Positions 8,270 through 17,191 of a stretch of 39,008 nt of DNA are shown here, piece by piece (position 1 is the first letter of the stretch; the number at the start of each line of letters is the position of its first letter). A program made the position numbers and the translations under genes. The stretch covers positions 78,581 to 117,588 of the forward strand of contig CACBPP010000002.1 in assembly GCA_902541175.1 (NCBI GenBank). The letters are read 5' to 3'. The notes under the pieces were generated by a model, which saw nothing but the letters and a program-made list of their open reading frames with translations, made no database searches and was not told the DNA's origin. Origin of the DNA: an uncultured SAR86 cluster bacterium (lineage in GTDB: Bacteria; Pseudomonadota; Gammaproteobacteria; Magnimaribacterales; D2472).

Positions 8270-9983
8270 ATTGAACTGAAACTCCAGCATTTGGTCTTCT
8301 TAAATCAGCAAATCCTGTATTAACTCCATCTACAACATGAATACTTTGAGTGCTTCCTATTGTCATTTCATATTCTGTTTCATGTCCCATAGTTTTTAGT
8401 CTTCTTACAATATCTCTGCTTACTGCCCTTTCATGCTCAAGTCCTGAATAAGGCCAGTCTTTATGAATTCTTGGGAGCATTGTTGCCTCACCAATATCTA
8501 AGTTAAAATCTATGACTCCTGTTACTACTCTTAAAATTGCAGCTGGGATATCTGAACCTCCTGGAGATCCGGTTATTAAAAATAATTTATTATCTTTATC
8601 AAAGACGATTGTAGGTGCCATAGTACTCATAGGTTTTTTTCCAGGTTCAAACCTATTTCCAGGACTTGCAGCTCTTCCAATTTCAGTTTTATCTCCATAT
8701 CTATAAGCAAAATTATTCATTTGACTATTCATTAGAATCCCCGTACCTGGAATAGTAACTCCTGATCCAAAAGATAATCCCAAAGTATAAGTGTTTGAAA
8801 CTGCATTTCCTTCTTTATCAATTATCGAATAATGTGTGGTATCTTTGCTTTCTTTTCTTAACTTGAATGGCTTAACTTTGCTTGGTGGGCTAGCTTTATT
8901 AGAGTCAATTGTTTTGGAAAGTTCTATTATTCGTTTGTTTGAAAGAAGTTCTGATATTGGAACATCAAAATACTCCGGATCACCAACAAAATGAGATCTG
9001 TTGTTATGTCCTCGCCTTAATGCTTCAGCCAAGTAGTGATATGTCTTTGTAGAATCACTTTTATATTTTGTAATATTAAAATTATTAAGTATCCCAAGTG
9101 ATGTTAATAAGGTAATGCCTCCACCTGATGGAGGAGATGCCGTAAATACTTTGAAGCCCTTATAATTTATTGCAATAGGCATTCTAAAGAACGATTTGTA
9201 ATTTTTTAAATCGTCATGTGTTATGAGTCCATTATTGACTTCCATCGCTTTTACAATTTTGTCTGCAACAACGCCTTCATAAAAACCCTTTATTCCATTT
9301 TTAGAAATTTCCCTAAAAGTATTTGCTAGATCTGGTCTTTTGAAAACTGAAAATTCTTTTCGAGGCTCACCATCTTTAAAATAAATTGAAAATGATTCTT
9401 TGTCGCTCCTTAATTGAGGAGTGACCTCAATTACATAACTAAGATCTTTCGAAACAACAATTCCATTTTCAGCCTGCTCAATTACTGGCTCCATTATTTT
9501 TTTTAGATCTAGCTTTCCAAAATTTTCATGTGCCTCAAGTAAGCCATACACCGTTCCGGGAATTCCTGAAGCGAGATAGGTATAATCAACTCTATTCCAT
9601 AATTCTGAATCTCTATCTGGAATTTGCTTTACTCCTAATAATTTTTCAATTGATGCGTTTCTTGGTGATTGACTTCTATAGTCAATATAAAATAATTCAT
9701 CTTTTTCTTTAATGTAAACCAACATAAAACCACCGCCACCAAGATTGCCAGCCCTAGGTAAAGTAATTGCTAAAGAAAAGCCTACCGCAACTGCAGCATC
9801 AACTGCATTGCCACCCATATCAAGAATTTTTACTCCCAAATCTGAAGACAAAGCACTTTGACTAACCACCATACCGCCCGAACTAGATGTTGGATGAAAT
9901 GGATGCGGATAATCAATATAATCTTGACCAGATTGTATCGATATAGAAAATAAAATAACGATTATAAATTTCTTAAAAATCAT
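8262..9983 (-). CDS. ggt: Gamma-glutamyltransferase
   Basis: GGT cleaves or transfers gamma-glutamyl groups from glutathione and related compounds, normally in the periplasm. The N-terminus (FKKFIIVILFSISIQSG) is a signal peptide. The 573-residue precursor is the normal length. Motifs in order: SSGGMVVSQSALSS, GGNAVDAAVA (58-67), LGGGGFML, PSGGG (285-289), the autocleavage/catalytic site DTTHYSIID with the nucleophile at Thr382, GILMNSQMNNF, and the oxyanion-region GSPGGSDIP. Self-processing into large and small subunits at Thr382 is expected from the family. It lies 3 bases after the stop of the SLC13 transporter and is probably co-transcribed with it. Its 3' end overlaps the M20 amidohydrolase gene, leaving no room for a terminator. 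Confidence 0.95.
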   Translation of the reverse strand: MIFKKFIIVILFSISIQSGQDYIDYPHPFHPTSSSGGMVVSQSALSSDLGVKILDMGGNAVDAAVAVGFSLAITLPRAGNLGGGGFMLVYIKEKDELFYIDYRSQSPRNASIEKLLGVKQIPDRDSELWNRVDYTYLASGIPGTVYGLLEAHENFGKLDLKKIMEPVIEQAENGIVVSKDLSYVIEVTPQLRSDKESFSIYFKDGEPRKEFSVFKRPDLANTFREISKNGIKGFYEGVVADKIVKAMEVNNGLITHDDLKNYKSFFRMPIAINYKGFKVFTASPPSGGGITLLTSLGILNNFNITKYKSDSTKTYHYLAEALRRGHNNRSHFVGDPEYFDVPISELLSNKRIIELSKTIDSNKASPPSKVKPFKLRKESKDTTHYSIIDKEGNAVSNTYTLGLSFGSGVTIPGTGILMNSQMNNFAYRYGDKTEIGRAASPGNRFEPGKKPMSTMAPTIVFDKDNKLFLITGSPGGSDIPAAILRVVTGVIDFNLDIGEATMLPRIHKDWPYSGLEHERAVSRDIVRRLKTMGHETEYEMTIGSTQSIHVVDGVNTGFADLRRPNAGVSVQSN

Positions 9984-9986
9984 AAA

Positions 9987-11423
9987 TTAAAAAATAAGTG
10001 GGGCTAAATAGTATGCAAAGACTGTTACTACAAAGATACCTATTATATTTAATGCGAATCCAGCTCTCATCATTGTTGCAATTGTAAATTTATTTGAACC
10101 ATAAACAATTGCATTTGGAGGTGTGGCTACTGGCAACATAAATGCGCAACTTGCAGCCAAACATACTGGCACTGTCAAAGAAACTGGAAGCACTCCAATT
10201 GCTATAGCTAACGCTCCAAACACAGGTAAAAACGTAGTTGTTGTAGTTACATTACTTGTGATTTCTGTTAAGAAAATAATCAAAGTTGCAACAGCCAATA
10301 TTAAAAGAATTGGAGGGACTGTACTCAATATTAATAAACTATTGCCTATCCAAATACCCAAACCACTCGAGCTAATTTGCGCCGCTAAAGATAGTCCTCC
10401 ACCAAATAATATGAGCAAGCCCCATGGTAAATCTTTAGATTTTTCCCAATGAAGTAAATCACCCTTTTTTGAGGCAGATGGTGTCATAAAAATTAGTATT
10501 GCAGCTATTATTGCTATTCCGGCATCAGTCAACCCAGAAAGTACCTCTATCCTATTTAATAAAGTTCTGAATACCCATGCAAAAACTGCTAATCCAAAAA
10601 TTACAGAAATTCTTTTTTCATCTTTTGTAAATGATCCCATGTTATTTAACATTACTTTGAGTTCATTTCTCGCCTCAATTGAGGACGTAAAATTTATTGG
10701 AAAAACGTATTTTGTTAATAGTATCCATGCTCCGAATAGTAAAATGCTTGCTAAAGGAACTCCTAGCATCATCCAATCAAACATTGAAATTTCAACGCCA
10801 TATGTATCTTGCATGAAAGCACTAAACACTATATTTGGAGCAGTACCAATTAATGTTGACATACCTCCAATAGTTGCTGCGTATGCAATACCAAGAAGTA
10901 AAGCTGTATCAAAATTAGATTTGTCTTTATCAGTAAGTCCTGGAATAGTTTCTGACATTACTCCACATACTGCCAATCCAATTGGTAACAGCATTAAAGT
11001 TGTTGAGGTATTCATTACCCACATACTTATAAGAGCAGCAACGAGCATAAATCCACCCACTAATGTTCTTCCACTTGATCCAACTGAAATTATCATTTTT
11101 AGAGCAATTCTTTTATGAAGTCCGGAGCTCTCTATTCCTAATGCAAGCATAAAACCACCTAAAAATAGATAAATGTTCTTATTCGCATATGGTACTGCAG
11201 CTTCTTCAAAGGACGTTACTCCAAGCAATGGAAATAATGCCAGAGGTAATAATGCTGTAATTGCGACAGGAACTGTCTCAGTTGCCCACCAAATGGCCAT
11301 TAAAACTGCAACGGCTGCAACATTCCATGCTATTTCACTTAAACCAGCAGGAGCTGGTGAAATCAACATAATTAGAAATAGTAAAATTCCTATTGAAAAA
11401 CCCTTCTTTTTATATGCTGACAT
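9987..11423 (-). CDS. SLC13/DASS family sodium:anion (dicarboxylate-type) symporter
   Basis: This 478-residue polytopic inner-membrane protein has about 11 hydrophobic segments and little else. Family marks are WWATETVPVAITALLP, an SNT-type motif MNTSTT near residue 138, a second one in EITSNVTTTTTFLP, and ATPPNAIVYGS near the C-terminus. DASS proteins import C4-dicarboxylates, citrate or other anions with sodium. Substrate choice cannot be read from the sequence. It is the first gene of a two-gene operon with ggt. Its start codon is six bases from a TATAAT box with no Shine-Dalgarno, so a leaderless message is predicted. Confidence 0.92.
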   Translation of the reverse strand: MSAYKKKGFSIGILLFLIMLISPAPAGLSEIAWNVAAVAVLMAIWWATETVPVAITALLPLALFPLLGVTSFEEAAVPYANKNIYLFLGGFMLALGIESSGLHKRIALKMIISVGSSGRTLVGGFMLVAALISMWVMNTSTTLMLLPIGLAVCGVMSETIPGLTDKDKSNFDTALLLGIAYAATIGGMSTLIGTAPNIVFSAFMQDTYGVEISMFDWMMLGVPLASILLFGAWILLTKYVFPINFTSSIEARNELKVMLNNMGSFTKDEKRISVIFGLAVFAWVFRTLLNRIEVLSGLTDAGIAIIAAILIFMTPSASKKGDLLHWEKSKDLPWGLLILFGGGLSLAAQISSSGLGIWIGNSLLILSTVPPILLILAVATLIIFLTEITSNVTTTTTFLPVFGALAIAIGVLPVSLTVPVCLAASCAFMLPVATPPNAIVYGSNKFTIATMMRAGFALNIIGIFVVTVFAYYLAPLIF

Positions 11424-11429
11424 TATTTA

Positions 11430-11435
11430 ATTATA
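11430..11435 (-). promoter_or_regulatory. -10 element of the SLC13-ggt operon (leaderless type)
   Basis: TATAAT is separated from the ATG by exactly six bases (TAAATA). The expected start point seven bases after the hexamer is the A of ATG (11423). There is no clear -35; the expected place is taken by the TBDR 2 terminator. Confidence 0.55.
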
Positions 11436-11451
11436 TGTTTAAAAGGCAAAA

Positions 11452-11477
11452 AAAAGGGAGTTAAATAACTCCCTTTT
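11452..11477 (-). terminator. Rho-independent terminator of TBDR 2
   Basis: The inverted repeat has arms 11452-11463 and 11466-11477, core GGGAGTTA/TAACTCCC. On the minus strand it is followed by a T run (window A run 11448-11455). It lies 13 bases after the TBDR 2 stop codon and ends just before the SLC13 promoter. Confidence 0.88.
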
Positions 11478-11490
11478 ATAATGAATGATT

Positions 11491-14400
11491 TTAGAAATCC
11501 ATTCTTAGATCTAGATAGAAATGTCTTCCTTCATCTCTATGTATATCAGAATAGAAACCAAAGAATCCGTCTGCAAGAGGAGCTCTTTCATCGGCTATGT
11601 TTTTAACCATAAATCTTACTCTTGCATCATTACCATTGAGTGTAAAGTTTTTATAAACACTCAAGTTAGCAGTTGTCATAGTTGGGATTTTCCAAACCAA
11701 TCCATCAGATGTTTTTACACCTTGATCAAGAAGTTCACCCAATCTAAGTGCTGATAATGTTGCACCCCAGTCTCCTCTTTTGAAGTTGACCTTTAAAGTA
11801 TCTTTCTGATCAGTACCAGTAGTCTCAACCCCTAGAAGATCACCATAACCAGAAATAGTTGTGTAAGCTGGGAGAACACCACTTTGTACTGCAGCATTGA
11901 TTCTAGCAAATTCAGCAGAAGGTTCTTGTTCAAACTCATCTGTTATAGAGCTTTGGAAAGTAATACCAAATTCTCCAAGACTAGTTTCAAAGTTATAGTA
12001 AACTGAAAAATCTGTACCTTTAACTGTTCTTGTTGCTAAATTTCTATATGGTTCATAAATAACATCTTGCTGACCTGCTGGACAAATTCCTGCATTTAAG
12101 AATTGCTCATCAGTTGCAGAACTCGGATCTTTATCCCTAAATACAACAGATCCATTGATAGCATATTTACCAAATTGGCTATTTAGTACATTTTTGCCAT
12201 CACAAAACGCTAGCATATCAGCTACAGTTGTTGCTCCACCAATTCCCTGTTCTATTCTCAATAAAAGATCTAGAACACTCTGATTAACTCTTCCAAAAAG
12301 ACCAATTGTATTTTCTTTTTCAATTGACCACGTATCAACTGTAATTGTTAGCGCATCAGTAGGAGTCAATACAACACCTAGTGTAGAGTTATCAGATTCC
12401 TCTGGTTTAAGATCTGGATTACCAAGTCTGAAATGTAAAGTATTTGCGACAGTCCAATCATCAACAAATTTAGATCCTGATTTTGATGGAAGTGCGTCAC
12501 CATTATTTTTATAAATTCTGTATTTCTGCACTGCATCATCTCTAGTTCCAGTTCTTGTGACATATGGTTGATTCATTTGTAGAATGTTTGGAGTTCTAAA
12601 TGCAGTTGAAAAAGAACCTCTAAATTTCACATAATCATTTAAGTTGTAACCTATGGCTATTCTACCAACAGTAGTTGACTCTGAATCAGAAAAATCTTCT
12701 TGTCTTAAAGCGATTTGAGCATCCATTTTAGATGTTATTGGTAATACAAATTCAACAAATGAAGAATTAACCCTTTTCACACCGAAAACATCAACAGTAG
12801 GACTTGAACCCATTACAGCAGATGTAAATGGATGAGATCTGGTTTGACTGGTTACACCACAACAATCTTGGTTTGTAATCGTTCCATCTAAGAGCATATC
12901 TCTGTCATCAGTATATGTTTCTTTTCTTCTTTCAATACCAATCAAAACAGCAACTGGACCAGCTGGAAGATCAAAAGCCTCAGGATTAGACATTTTAAAA
13001 TCAAACATATCTAATGTTGATTTATCATCTCTTGTTATATCTGCAAGGATGTTATCACCATTATTAGTTTCCCAGTTTGTATCGAAAATATTAAAAGCTG
13101 CAGCAGTTTTACTTAGATCTCCTTGGAAATTTTCATATAGTAATGGGTAAGTCATTCTGTCTTTTGCTAAATCATTACTTCTTGCCTTTGAGCTTGTAAT
13201 CGCAGACTCCCAGTCCCAACCATTACTGAAAGTACCTCTTAAGCCTAATACTAGTCTTGTGCTGACTTTATCGACATGAATTTGTCTACCCTTATTAAAA
13301 GGTCTCCAACCATCGACAGCAACACTTTTATTAGTTGGAAAATTAATGGCTTCAGGTAATTGTGAGAACCAGTAATAATCACTGCTAATTGAAAAAACAC
13401 CGCCTCTAAAACTACCAGCAGAAATATCTCTACTTGATGATGCAGTGTAATATCCTAATTCGTTAAATAGTTCTATACCATTATCAAATTCATGATTAGT
13501 AAAGATGAAAATTTGAGACCTTTGCATTTCACCTCTGTAATCACCAAGACCTCTTTGGTTTGATCTATTGTCACCCAAGTTAGTATCAAACAAACAAGTT
13601 CCAAAACCTGTTAGAACTGCTCCTTCAAGAGCACATAATGCAGCACCACCTCTAGGATCGGTAGCATCAGCCATTTCGGTTTCTCCATCATTAGAGGCAT
13701 GCCATGCTTCACCAACACCTTTCCCACTCAAGTCAAGTTGAAACCAACCATAAGTGCTAGTGTTATTCATTGAAGATATTCCTGAGAATGGTGAGTCATC
13801 AGAAATGTATCTTCTATAATCCTGGTTATACCAGCGCTCATCTTCACTTGCGCTTATGCTACCCCGATCTCTATGTCGTGCAAAAATAGAAATGTTTGTA
13901 GCGCCACCGTTTAGATCAGTACCAAATTTGTAACTTATATCTGTATCAGTTGCATCGAAGTGCTCATAACCTGTAACTCTTACAGATAATCTTGAACCTT
14001 CATAATCAGTATCTAAAACATTATTTACTACACCAGCAACAGCATCAGCACCGTAAATAGCAGATGCACCATCTCTTAGTATTTCTAGTCTATCTAAGCC
14101 GTTTGTTGGTATTAGGTTGGTATTAACAGTTACAGTAGGAACAAAGTCACCACCAATATATTCTGTTTGATAACCTGCATTATTTACCATTCTTCTTCCA
14201 TTTAGAAGTGTTAGTGTATTTCCAACACCCATACTTCTAAGGTTGTATGCACCGGAGTCACCTCTTGATGCGTTAACACCACCAGAAGCCTGCTCTTGCT
14301 CATTAAAGAAATTTAGACCTTGTTCAACTAAATTTTCAACAAGTTCGTCACCATCACTAACACCCAATGCTGAGATATCGTCAGCAGACAGTACAGTAAC

Positions 14401-14541
14401 AGGCAAAGCAGCAGTTATTGAAGCTCCTTTTATTTGAGAACCAACAACTACAACTTCTTCAACATCAGTTGAGTCTTCTTGTGCAGTTAAAGCGAAAGGT
14501 AATAATAATAATATAGTAAAATAATATTTTAAATTGCTCAT
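11491..14541 (-). CDS. TonB-dependent outer-membrane receptor 2 (1016 aa)
   Basis: A signal peptide of about 20 residues ends at LTAQ. A TonB-box-like DVEEVVVVGSQ follows. The plug domain (about residues 40-180) has NTLTLLNGRRM and RLEILRDGASAIYGADAVAG. A very long barrel ends in HFYLDLRMDF with the terminal Phe expected for barrel assembly. It differs from TBDR 1 throughout the barrel, so the two probably take different ligands. The start is fixed by an AGGGGA Shine-Dalgarno and a good sigma70-like promoter upstream. It sits just upstream of the SLC13-ggt operon on the same strand but is separated by a strong terminator. A functional link with those genes is inferred only from position. Confidence 0.95.
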   Translation of the reverse strand: MSNLKYYFTILLLLPFALTAQEDSTDVEEVVVVGSQIKGASITAALPVTVLSADDISALGVSDGDELVENLVEQGLNFFNEQEQASGGVNASRGDSGAYNLRSMGVGNTLTLLNGRRMVNNAGYQTEYIGGDFVPTVTVNTNLIPTNGLDRLEILRDGASAIYGADAVAGVVNNVLDTDYEGSRLSVRVTGYEHFDATDTDISYKFGTDLNGGATNISIFARHRDRGSISASEDERWYNQDYRRYISDDSPFSGISSMNNTSTYGWFQLDLSGKGVGEAWHASNDGETEMADATDPRGGAALCALEGAVLTGFGTCLFDTNLGDNRSNQRGLGDYRGEMQRSQIFIFTNHEFDNGIELFNELGYYTASSSRDISAGSFRGGVFSISSDYYWFSQLPEAINFPTNKSVAVDGWRPFNKGRQIHVDKVSTRLVLGLRGTFSNGWDWESAITSSKARSNDLAKDRMTYPLLYENFQGDLSKTAAAFNIFDTNWETNNGDNILADITRDDKSTLDMFDFKMSNPEAFDLPAGPVAVLIGIERRKETYTDDRDMLLDGTITNQDCCGVTSQTRSHPFTSAVMGSSPTVDVFGVKRVNSSFVEFVLPITSKMDAQIALRQEDFSDSESTTVGRIAIGYNLNDYVKFRGSFSTAFRTPNILQMNQPYVTRTGTRDDAVQKYRIYKNNGDALPSKSGSKFVDDWTVANTLHFRLGNPDLKPEESDNSTLGVVLTPTDALTITVDTWSIEKENTIGLFGRVNQSVLDLLLRIEQGIGGATTVADMLAFCDGKNVLNSQFGKYAINGSVVFRDKDPSSATDEQFLNAGICPAGQQDVIYEPYRNLATRTVKGTDFSVYYNFETSLGEFGITFQSSITDEFEQEPSAEFARINAAVQSGVLPAYTTISGYGDLLGVETTGTDQKDTLKVNFKRGDWGATLSALRLGELLDQGVKTSDGLVWKIPTMTTANLSVYKNFTLNGNDARVRFMVKNIADERAPLADGFFGFYSDIHRDEGRHFYLDLRMDF

Positions 14542-14573
14542 AGTATCCCCTTATGAATCATATAATTTTCAAC

Positions 14574-14603
14574 ATTATAGGCATTCTTAGCTGAATCTGT
14601 CTA
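14574..14603 (-). promoter_or_regulatory. Sigma70-type promoter of TBDR 2
   Basis: On the minus strand TAGACA (14603-14598), an 18-base spacer and TATAAT (14579-14574) form a near-consensus promoter. The predicted start is near 14567, giving a leader of about 25 bases that contains the AGGGGA Shine-Dalgarno close to the ATG. This is the clearest leadered promoter in the window. Confidence 0.7.
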
Positions 14604-14636
14604 CTTTTGTATCTAAATTCTATACAAATTTTTTTA

Positions 14637-16019
14637 TTAGAATGTTAGTAATTTTTCTATTCTTTCAAGTGATAGTTCCTTACCAAAAATAACAAGTGTT
14701 AAACCCAAGCCAGGAGATTTTGTTTTGCCAGTTAAGGCTATTCTAACCGGTTGGTTAACTTGAGGAACTTTAAGATTATTATCCTCTTGGTATTTAGTTA
14801 ATGCATTGTTAATAGATTCTTCATCCCAATTATCAATATTGTGAAGAATTTCCTTTAAATCATGCAAAATGGTATTGCCGGTAACAAATTTTTTTATTGC
14901 TGCATCATCGTATTCTTTAATATCTTTGTAATATGGATAAAGCATATTCGCAATGCCTGATAGATTGTTGTCAGATGTTCTTAAAGACTCAATTAAAAGA
15001 TCGACATTTTCATGATCATTAATGTTAATGCCAATTTCATCTAAAAATGGTTTAAGCAAATTTTTAAATTCTTCAAGACTAAGTTTTGAGAGATGCTGAG
15101 AGTTCAACCAATCAAGTTTTGTTATATCAAATATGGCTCCAGCCTTCTGAACTTCCTTAATGTTAAAGTTCTTTATCAAGTCATCAAGGTAAAAAACTTC
15201 ATTTTCACCCTGAGACCAACCCAATCTAGCAAGCGTGTTTAAAATTGCAGAATCGAGATATCCTTTATCACGATATTCTTCCAGACTAGTTGCTGCATTT
15301 CTTTTTGATAATCTTTTTTTATCTGTTCCAAGAACAAGCGGTAAATGAGCATATTCAAGATCTGGATAACCTAGAGCTTTTTGTATATGTATTTGTCTTG
15401 GGGTGTTGCTAATATGATCTTCGCCTCTAATTACAGTTGTAACATTTTGCTCATAATCATCAACAACATTGCATAAATGATATGTAGGAGTTCCATCACT
15501 CCTTAAAAGGATTAAGTCATCCAGTTCACTATTATTAAATTTTATTTCGCCACGGATAAGGTCATTTACAATAATTTCTCCGTCTTCAGGAGTTGCCAGT
15601 CTTAATACTGTCTTTTCTGATTGCTGTATTCCTAAATTCCTGCTTCTTCCGTCATACATTGGTTTTTTACCAGCTGCAATTTGCTCTTTTCTCATTTGAT
15701 CTAAATTCTCTTGAGAACAATCACACCAGTAAGCATTTCCTGACTCAATAATTTTTTCAGCAGCTTTAATATATATATTATTCCTTTGAGACTGATTAAT
15801 AGGCTTTTCATCAGGAATAAGTCCTATTGAAGATAAGTTATTTAAAATGTTTTCCTCGTATTTTTTTTGTGATCTTTCCCTATCAGTATCTTCAATTCTT
15901 ATTAAAAATTTTCCATTATTTTGCTTAGCATAAACATAATTAAATAATGCGGTCCTAACACCACCAATATGAAGAGTTCCAGTGGGACTTGGAGCAAACC
16001 TAGTAACAATTTCTTTCAT
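14637..16019 (-). CDS. gltX: Glutamyl-tRNA synthetase
   Basis: GltX charges tRNA-Glu with glutamate in the cytoplasm. I use ATG 16019, giving 460 residues starting MKEIVTRFAPSPTG. GGAG (16032-16029) is well placed for it, and its A overlaps the dnaQ stop (TAATG). An upstream in-frame ATG at 16034 would destroy that arrangement. HIGG (17-20) is the class I HIGH motif and KRLSKR (235-240) the KMSKS motif. RIEDTDRERS and RGEDHISNTPRQ match the family. The Zn-site Cys pair (Cys99, Cys101) is present, but the second pair (Cys125/His127 in E. coli) reads Ser126/Asn128, so zinc binding is probably lost. It is the last gene of rnhA-dnaQ-gltX. Confidence 0.96.
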   Translation of the reverse strand: MKEIVTRFAPSPTGTLHIGGVRTALFNYVYAKQNNGKFLIRIEDTDRERSQKKYEENILNNLSSIGLIPDEKPINQSQRNNIYIKAAEKIIESGNAYWCDCSQENLDQMRKEQIAAGKKPMYDGRSRNLGIQQSEKTVLRLATPEDGEIIVNDLIRGEIKFNNSELDDLILLRSDGTPTYHLCNVVDDYEQNVTTVIRGEDHISNTPRQIHIQKALGYPDLEYAHLPLVLGTDKKRLSKRNAATSLEEYRDKGYLDSAILNTLARLGWSQGENEVFYLDDLIKNFNIKEVQKAGAIFDITKLDWLNSQHLSKLSLEEFKNLLKPFLDEIGININDHENVDLLIESLRTSDNNLSGIANMLYPYYKDIKEYDDAAIKKFVTGNTILHDLKEILHNIDNWDEESINNALTKYQEDNNLKVPQVNQPVRIALTGKTKSPGLGLTLVIFGKELSLERIEKLLTF

Positions 16020-16735
16020 TAATATTTTCTCCATATTGTTTTTGTAGAGTATTTTTTTTCAATTTCACTGATTCTTTTTTCATGCTCCTTAATATCTGAT
16101 TTAGAAGCATTTATCTTTGGCAAGTTGTCTATTTGGTCAATAACAAAGTTCTTTGAATTATTATTTTTTTCTGATAATGAGGCTCCATTTGAAATAAATT
16201 CAAACTTGCTTTGACCACCCGTAAGTTGCATGTATACATCTGCTAAGATATTTGCATCAAGTAGAGCTCCATGAAAAGTTCTATCATAACCAGAAATATT
16301 ATATCTACTTGCAAGTGCATCTAGAGAATTCCTTTGACCAGGATATTTATTCCTCGCAATTGTTAATGAGTCTTCAACTTCACATATTTCTTCTAAGTTT
16401 GGGTAACTAGTAGATGCCAGTTTTAATTCATTATTTAAAAATCCAAGATCAAATGGTGCATTATGAATAACTAAAGTCGATCCCTCAATAAAGCTAATAA
16501 ACTCCTCAGCAATTTCATCAAAAAAAGGCTTATCCTCAAGGTCAGAGTTTGTAATTCCATGGACTTTAGATGCCTCTTCATCAATCAGTCTTGATGGATT
16601 TAAATATGTATGAAAGTGTTCTTCAGATTTCTTTCGATCATTCAGTAGTACTGCCCCAATTTCAATAACACGATGTCCTTGTTTTACCTCTAGGCCAGTC
16701 GTCTCAGTATCCAGAACTATGTATTTTTTAGCCAT
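16019..16735 (-). CDS. dnaQ: DNA polymerase III epsilon subunit (3'-5' proofreading exonuclease)
   Basis: DnaQ removes misincorporated bases during replication. All exonuclease motifs of the DEDDh family are visible: ExoI DTETTG (Asp9, Glu11), ExoII HNAPFD (Asp96), and ExoIII HGALLDA (His155, Asp160). The 238-residue length is normal; the Lys/Ser-rich C-terminal third is the flexible region that in E. coli binds the polymerase subunit. It starts 2 bases after the rnhA stop and overlaps gltX by one base, so translation is probably coupled. In E. coli rnhA and dnaQ are divergent; here they run in the same direction. Confidence 0.95.
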   Translation of the reverse strand: MAKKYIVLDTETTGLEVKQGHRVIEIGAVLLNDRKKSEEHFHTYLNPSRLIDEEASKVHGITNSDLEDKPFFDEIAEEFISFIEGSTLVIHNAPFDLGFLNNELKLASTSYPNLEEICEVEDSLTIARNKYPGQRNSLDALASRYNISGYDRTFHGALLDANILADVYMQLTGGQSKFEFISNGASLSEKNNNSKNFVIDQIDNLPKINASKSDIKEHEKRISEIEKKYSTKTIWRKY

Positions 16736-16737
16736 TA

Positions 16738-17169
16738 TTAGAGATTATCAATTCCTTTATTTGCAAGACTATCTGCAATTTCGTTTTTATCATGTCCTGA
16801 GTGTCCTTTCACCCAGGTCCACTTTACATTGTGTTCAGAGGTTAGTTGATCAAGTTCTATCCATAAATCTTTATTTTTAACGTCTTTCTTTGAAGAATTT
16901 TTCCAATTATTTTTTTTCCAGCTTTTAATCCATGACGTAATGCCATCCATCACATATTTAGAATCTGTAGTTATGTGAACATCACATGACTCTTTTAATG
17001 AACGTAAACCTTCGATTGCTGCTTTTAGCTCCATTTTATTATTGGTAGTATTTTTTTCACCACCAAAAAGTTCCTTTTTTATATCTTCGTATTCAATTAA
17101 TACTCCCCAACCTCCATCACCTGGGTTACCTCTACAAGCGCCATCGGTATAAATATTTACTCTTTTCAT
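16738..17169 (-). CDS. rnhA: Ribonuclease HI
   Basis: RNase HI cuts the RNA strand of RNA-DNA hybrids. The 143-residue protein has the complete catalytic set: Asp9 (YTDGACRGNPG), Glu47 (KMELKA), Asp69 (TTDSKYV) and Asp133 (NEIADSLA), with the helper His123 in KGHSGH. It also has the basic handle (IKSWKKNNWKN) that helps bind hybrids. It is the first gene of rnhA-dnaQ-gltX and is divergent from gloB with only 22 bases between the two start codons. No Shine-Dalgarno is visible, and a leaderless message is predicted. Confidence 0.96.
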   Translation of the reverse strand: MKRVNIYTDGACRGNPGDGGWGVLIEYEDIKKELFGGEKNTTNNKMELKAAIEGLRSLKESCDVHITTDSKYVMDGITSWIKSWKKNNWKNSSKKDVKNKDLWIELDQLTSEHNVKWTWVKGHSGHDKNEIADSLANKGIDNL

Positions 17170-17175
17170 AAATTT

Positions 17176-17181
17176 AAACTA
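17176..17181 (-). promoter_or_regulatory. Candidate -10 of rnhA (leaderless type)
   Basis: TAGTTT, followed by AAATTT and then ATG, keeps the six-base spacing seen at several other genes here. The match to consensus is only T-A-...-T. It overlaps the gloB -10 on the opposite strand at a shared CTAG. Confidence 0.35.
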
Positions 17182-17185
17182 GAAT
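17180..17185 (+). promoter_or_regulatory. Candidate -10 of gloB (leaderless type)
   Basis: TAGAAT, then TTGTAT, then ATG at 17192. A weak -35 (TTTACT, 17156-17161) lies 18 bases upstream, inside rnhA. The predicted start is the A of ATG. Confidence 0.45.
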
Positions 17186-17191
17186 TTGTAT

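Noticed and set aside
10123-11430. Several plus-strand open frames antisense to the SLC13 transporter
   Set aside because: Shadows of a hydrophobic coding sequence; the minus-strand protein has full family motifs.
12378-12563. Minus-strand open frame inside TBDR 2 in another frame
   Set aside because: It lies wholly within the receptor gene and has no recognisable features.
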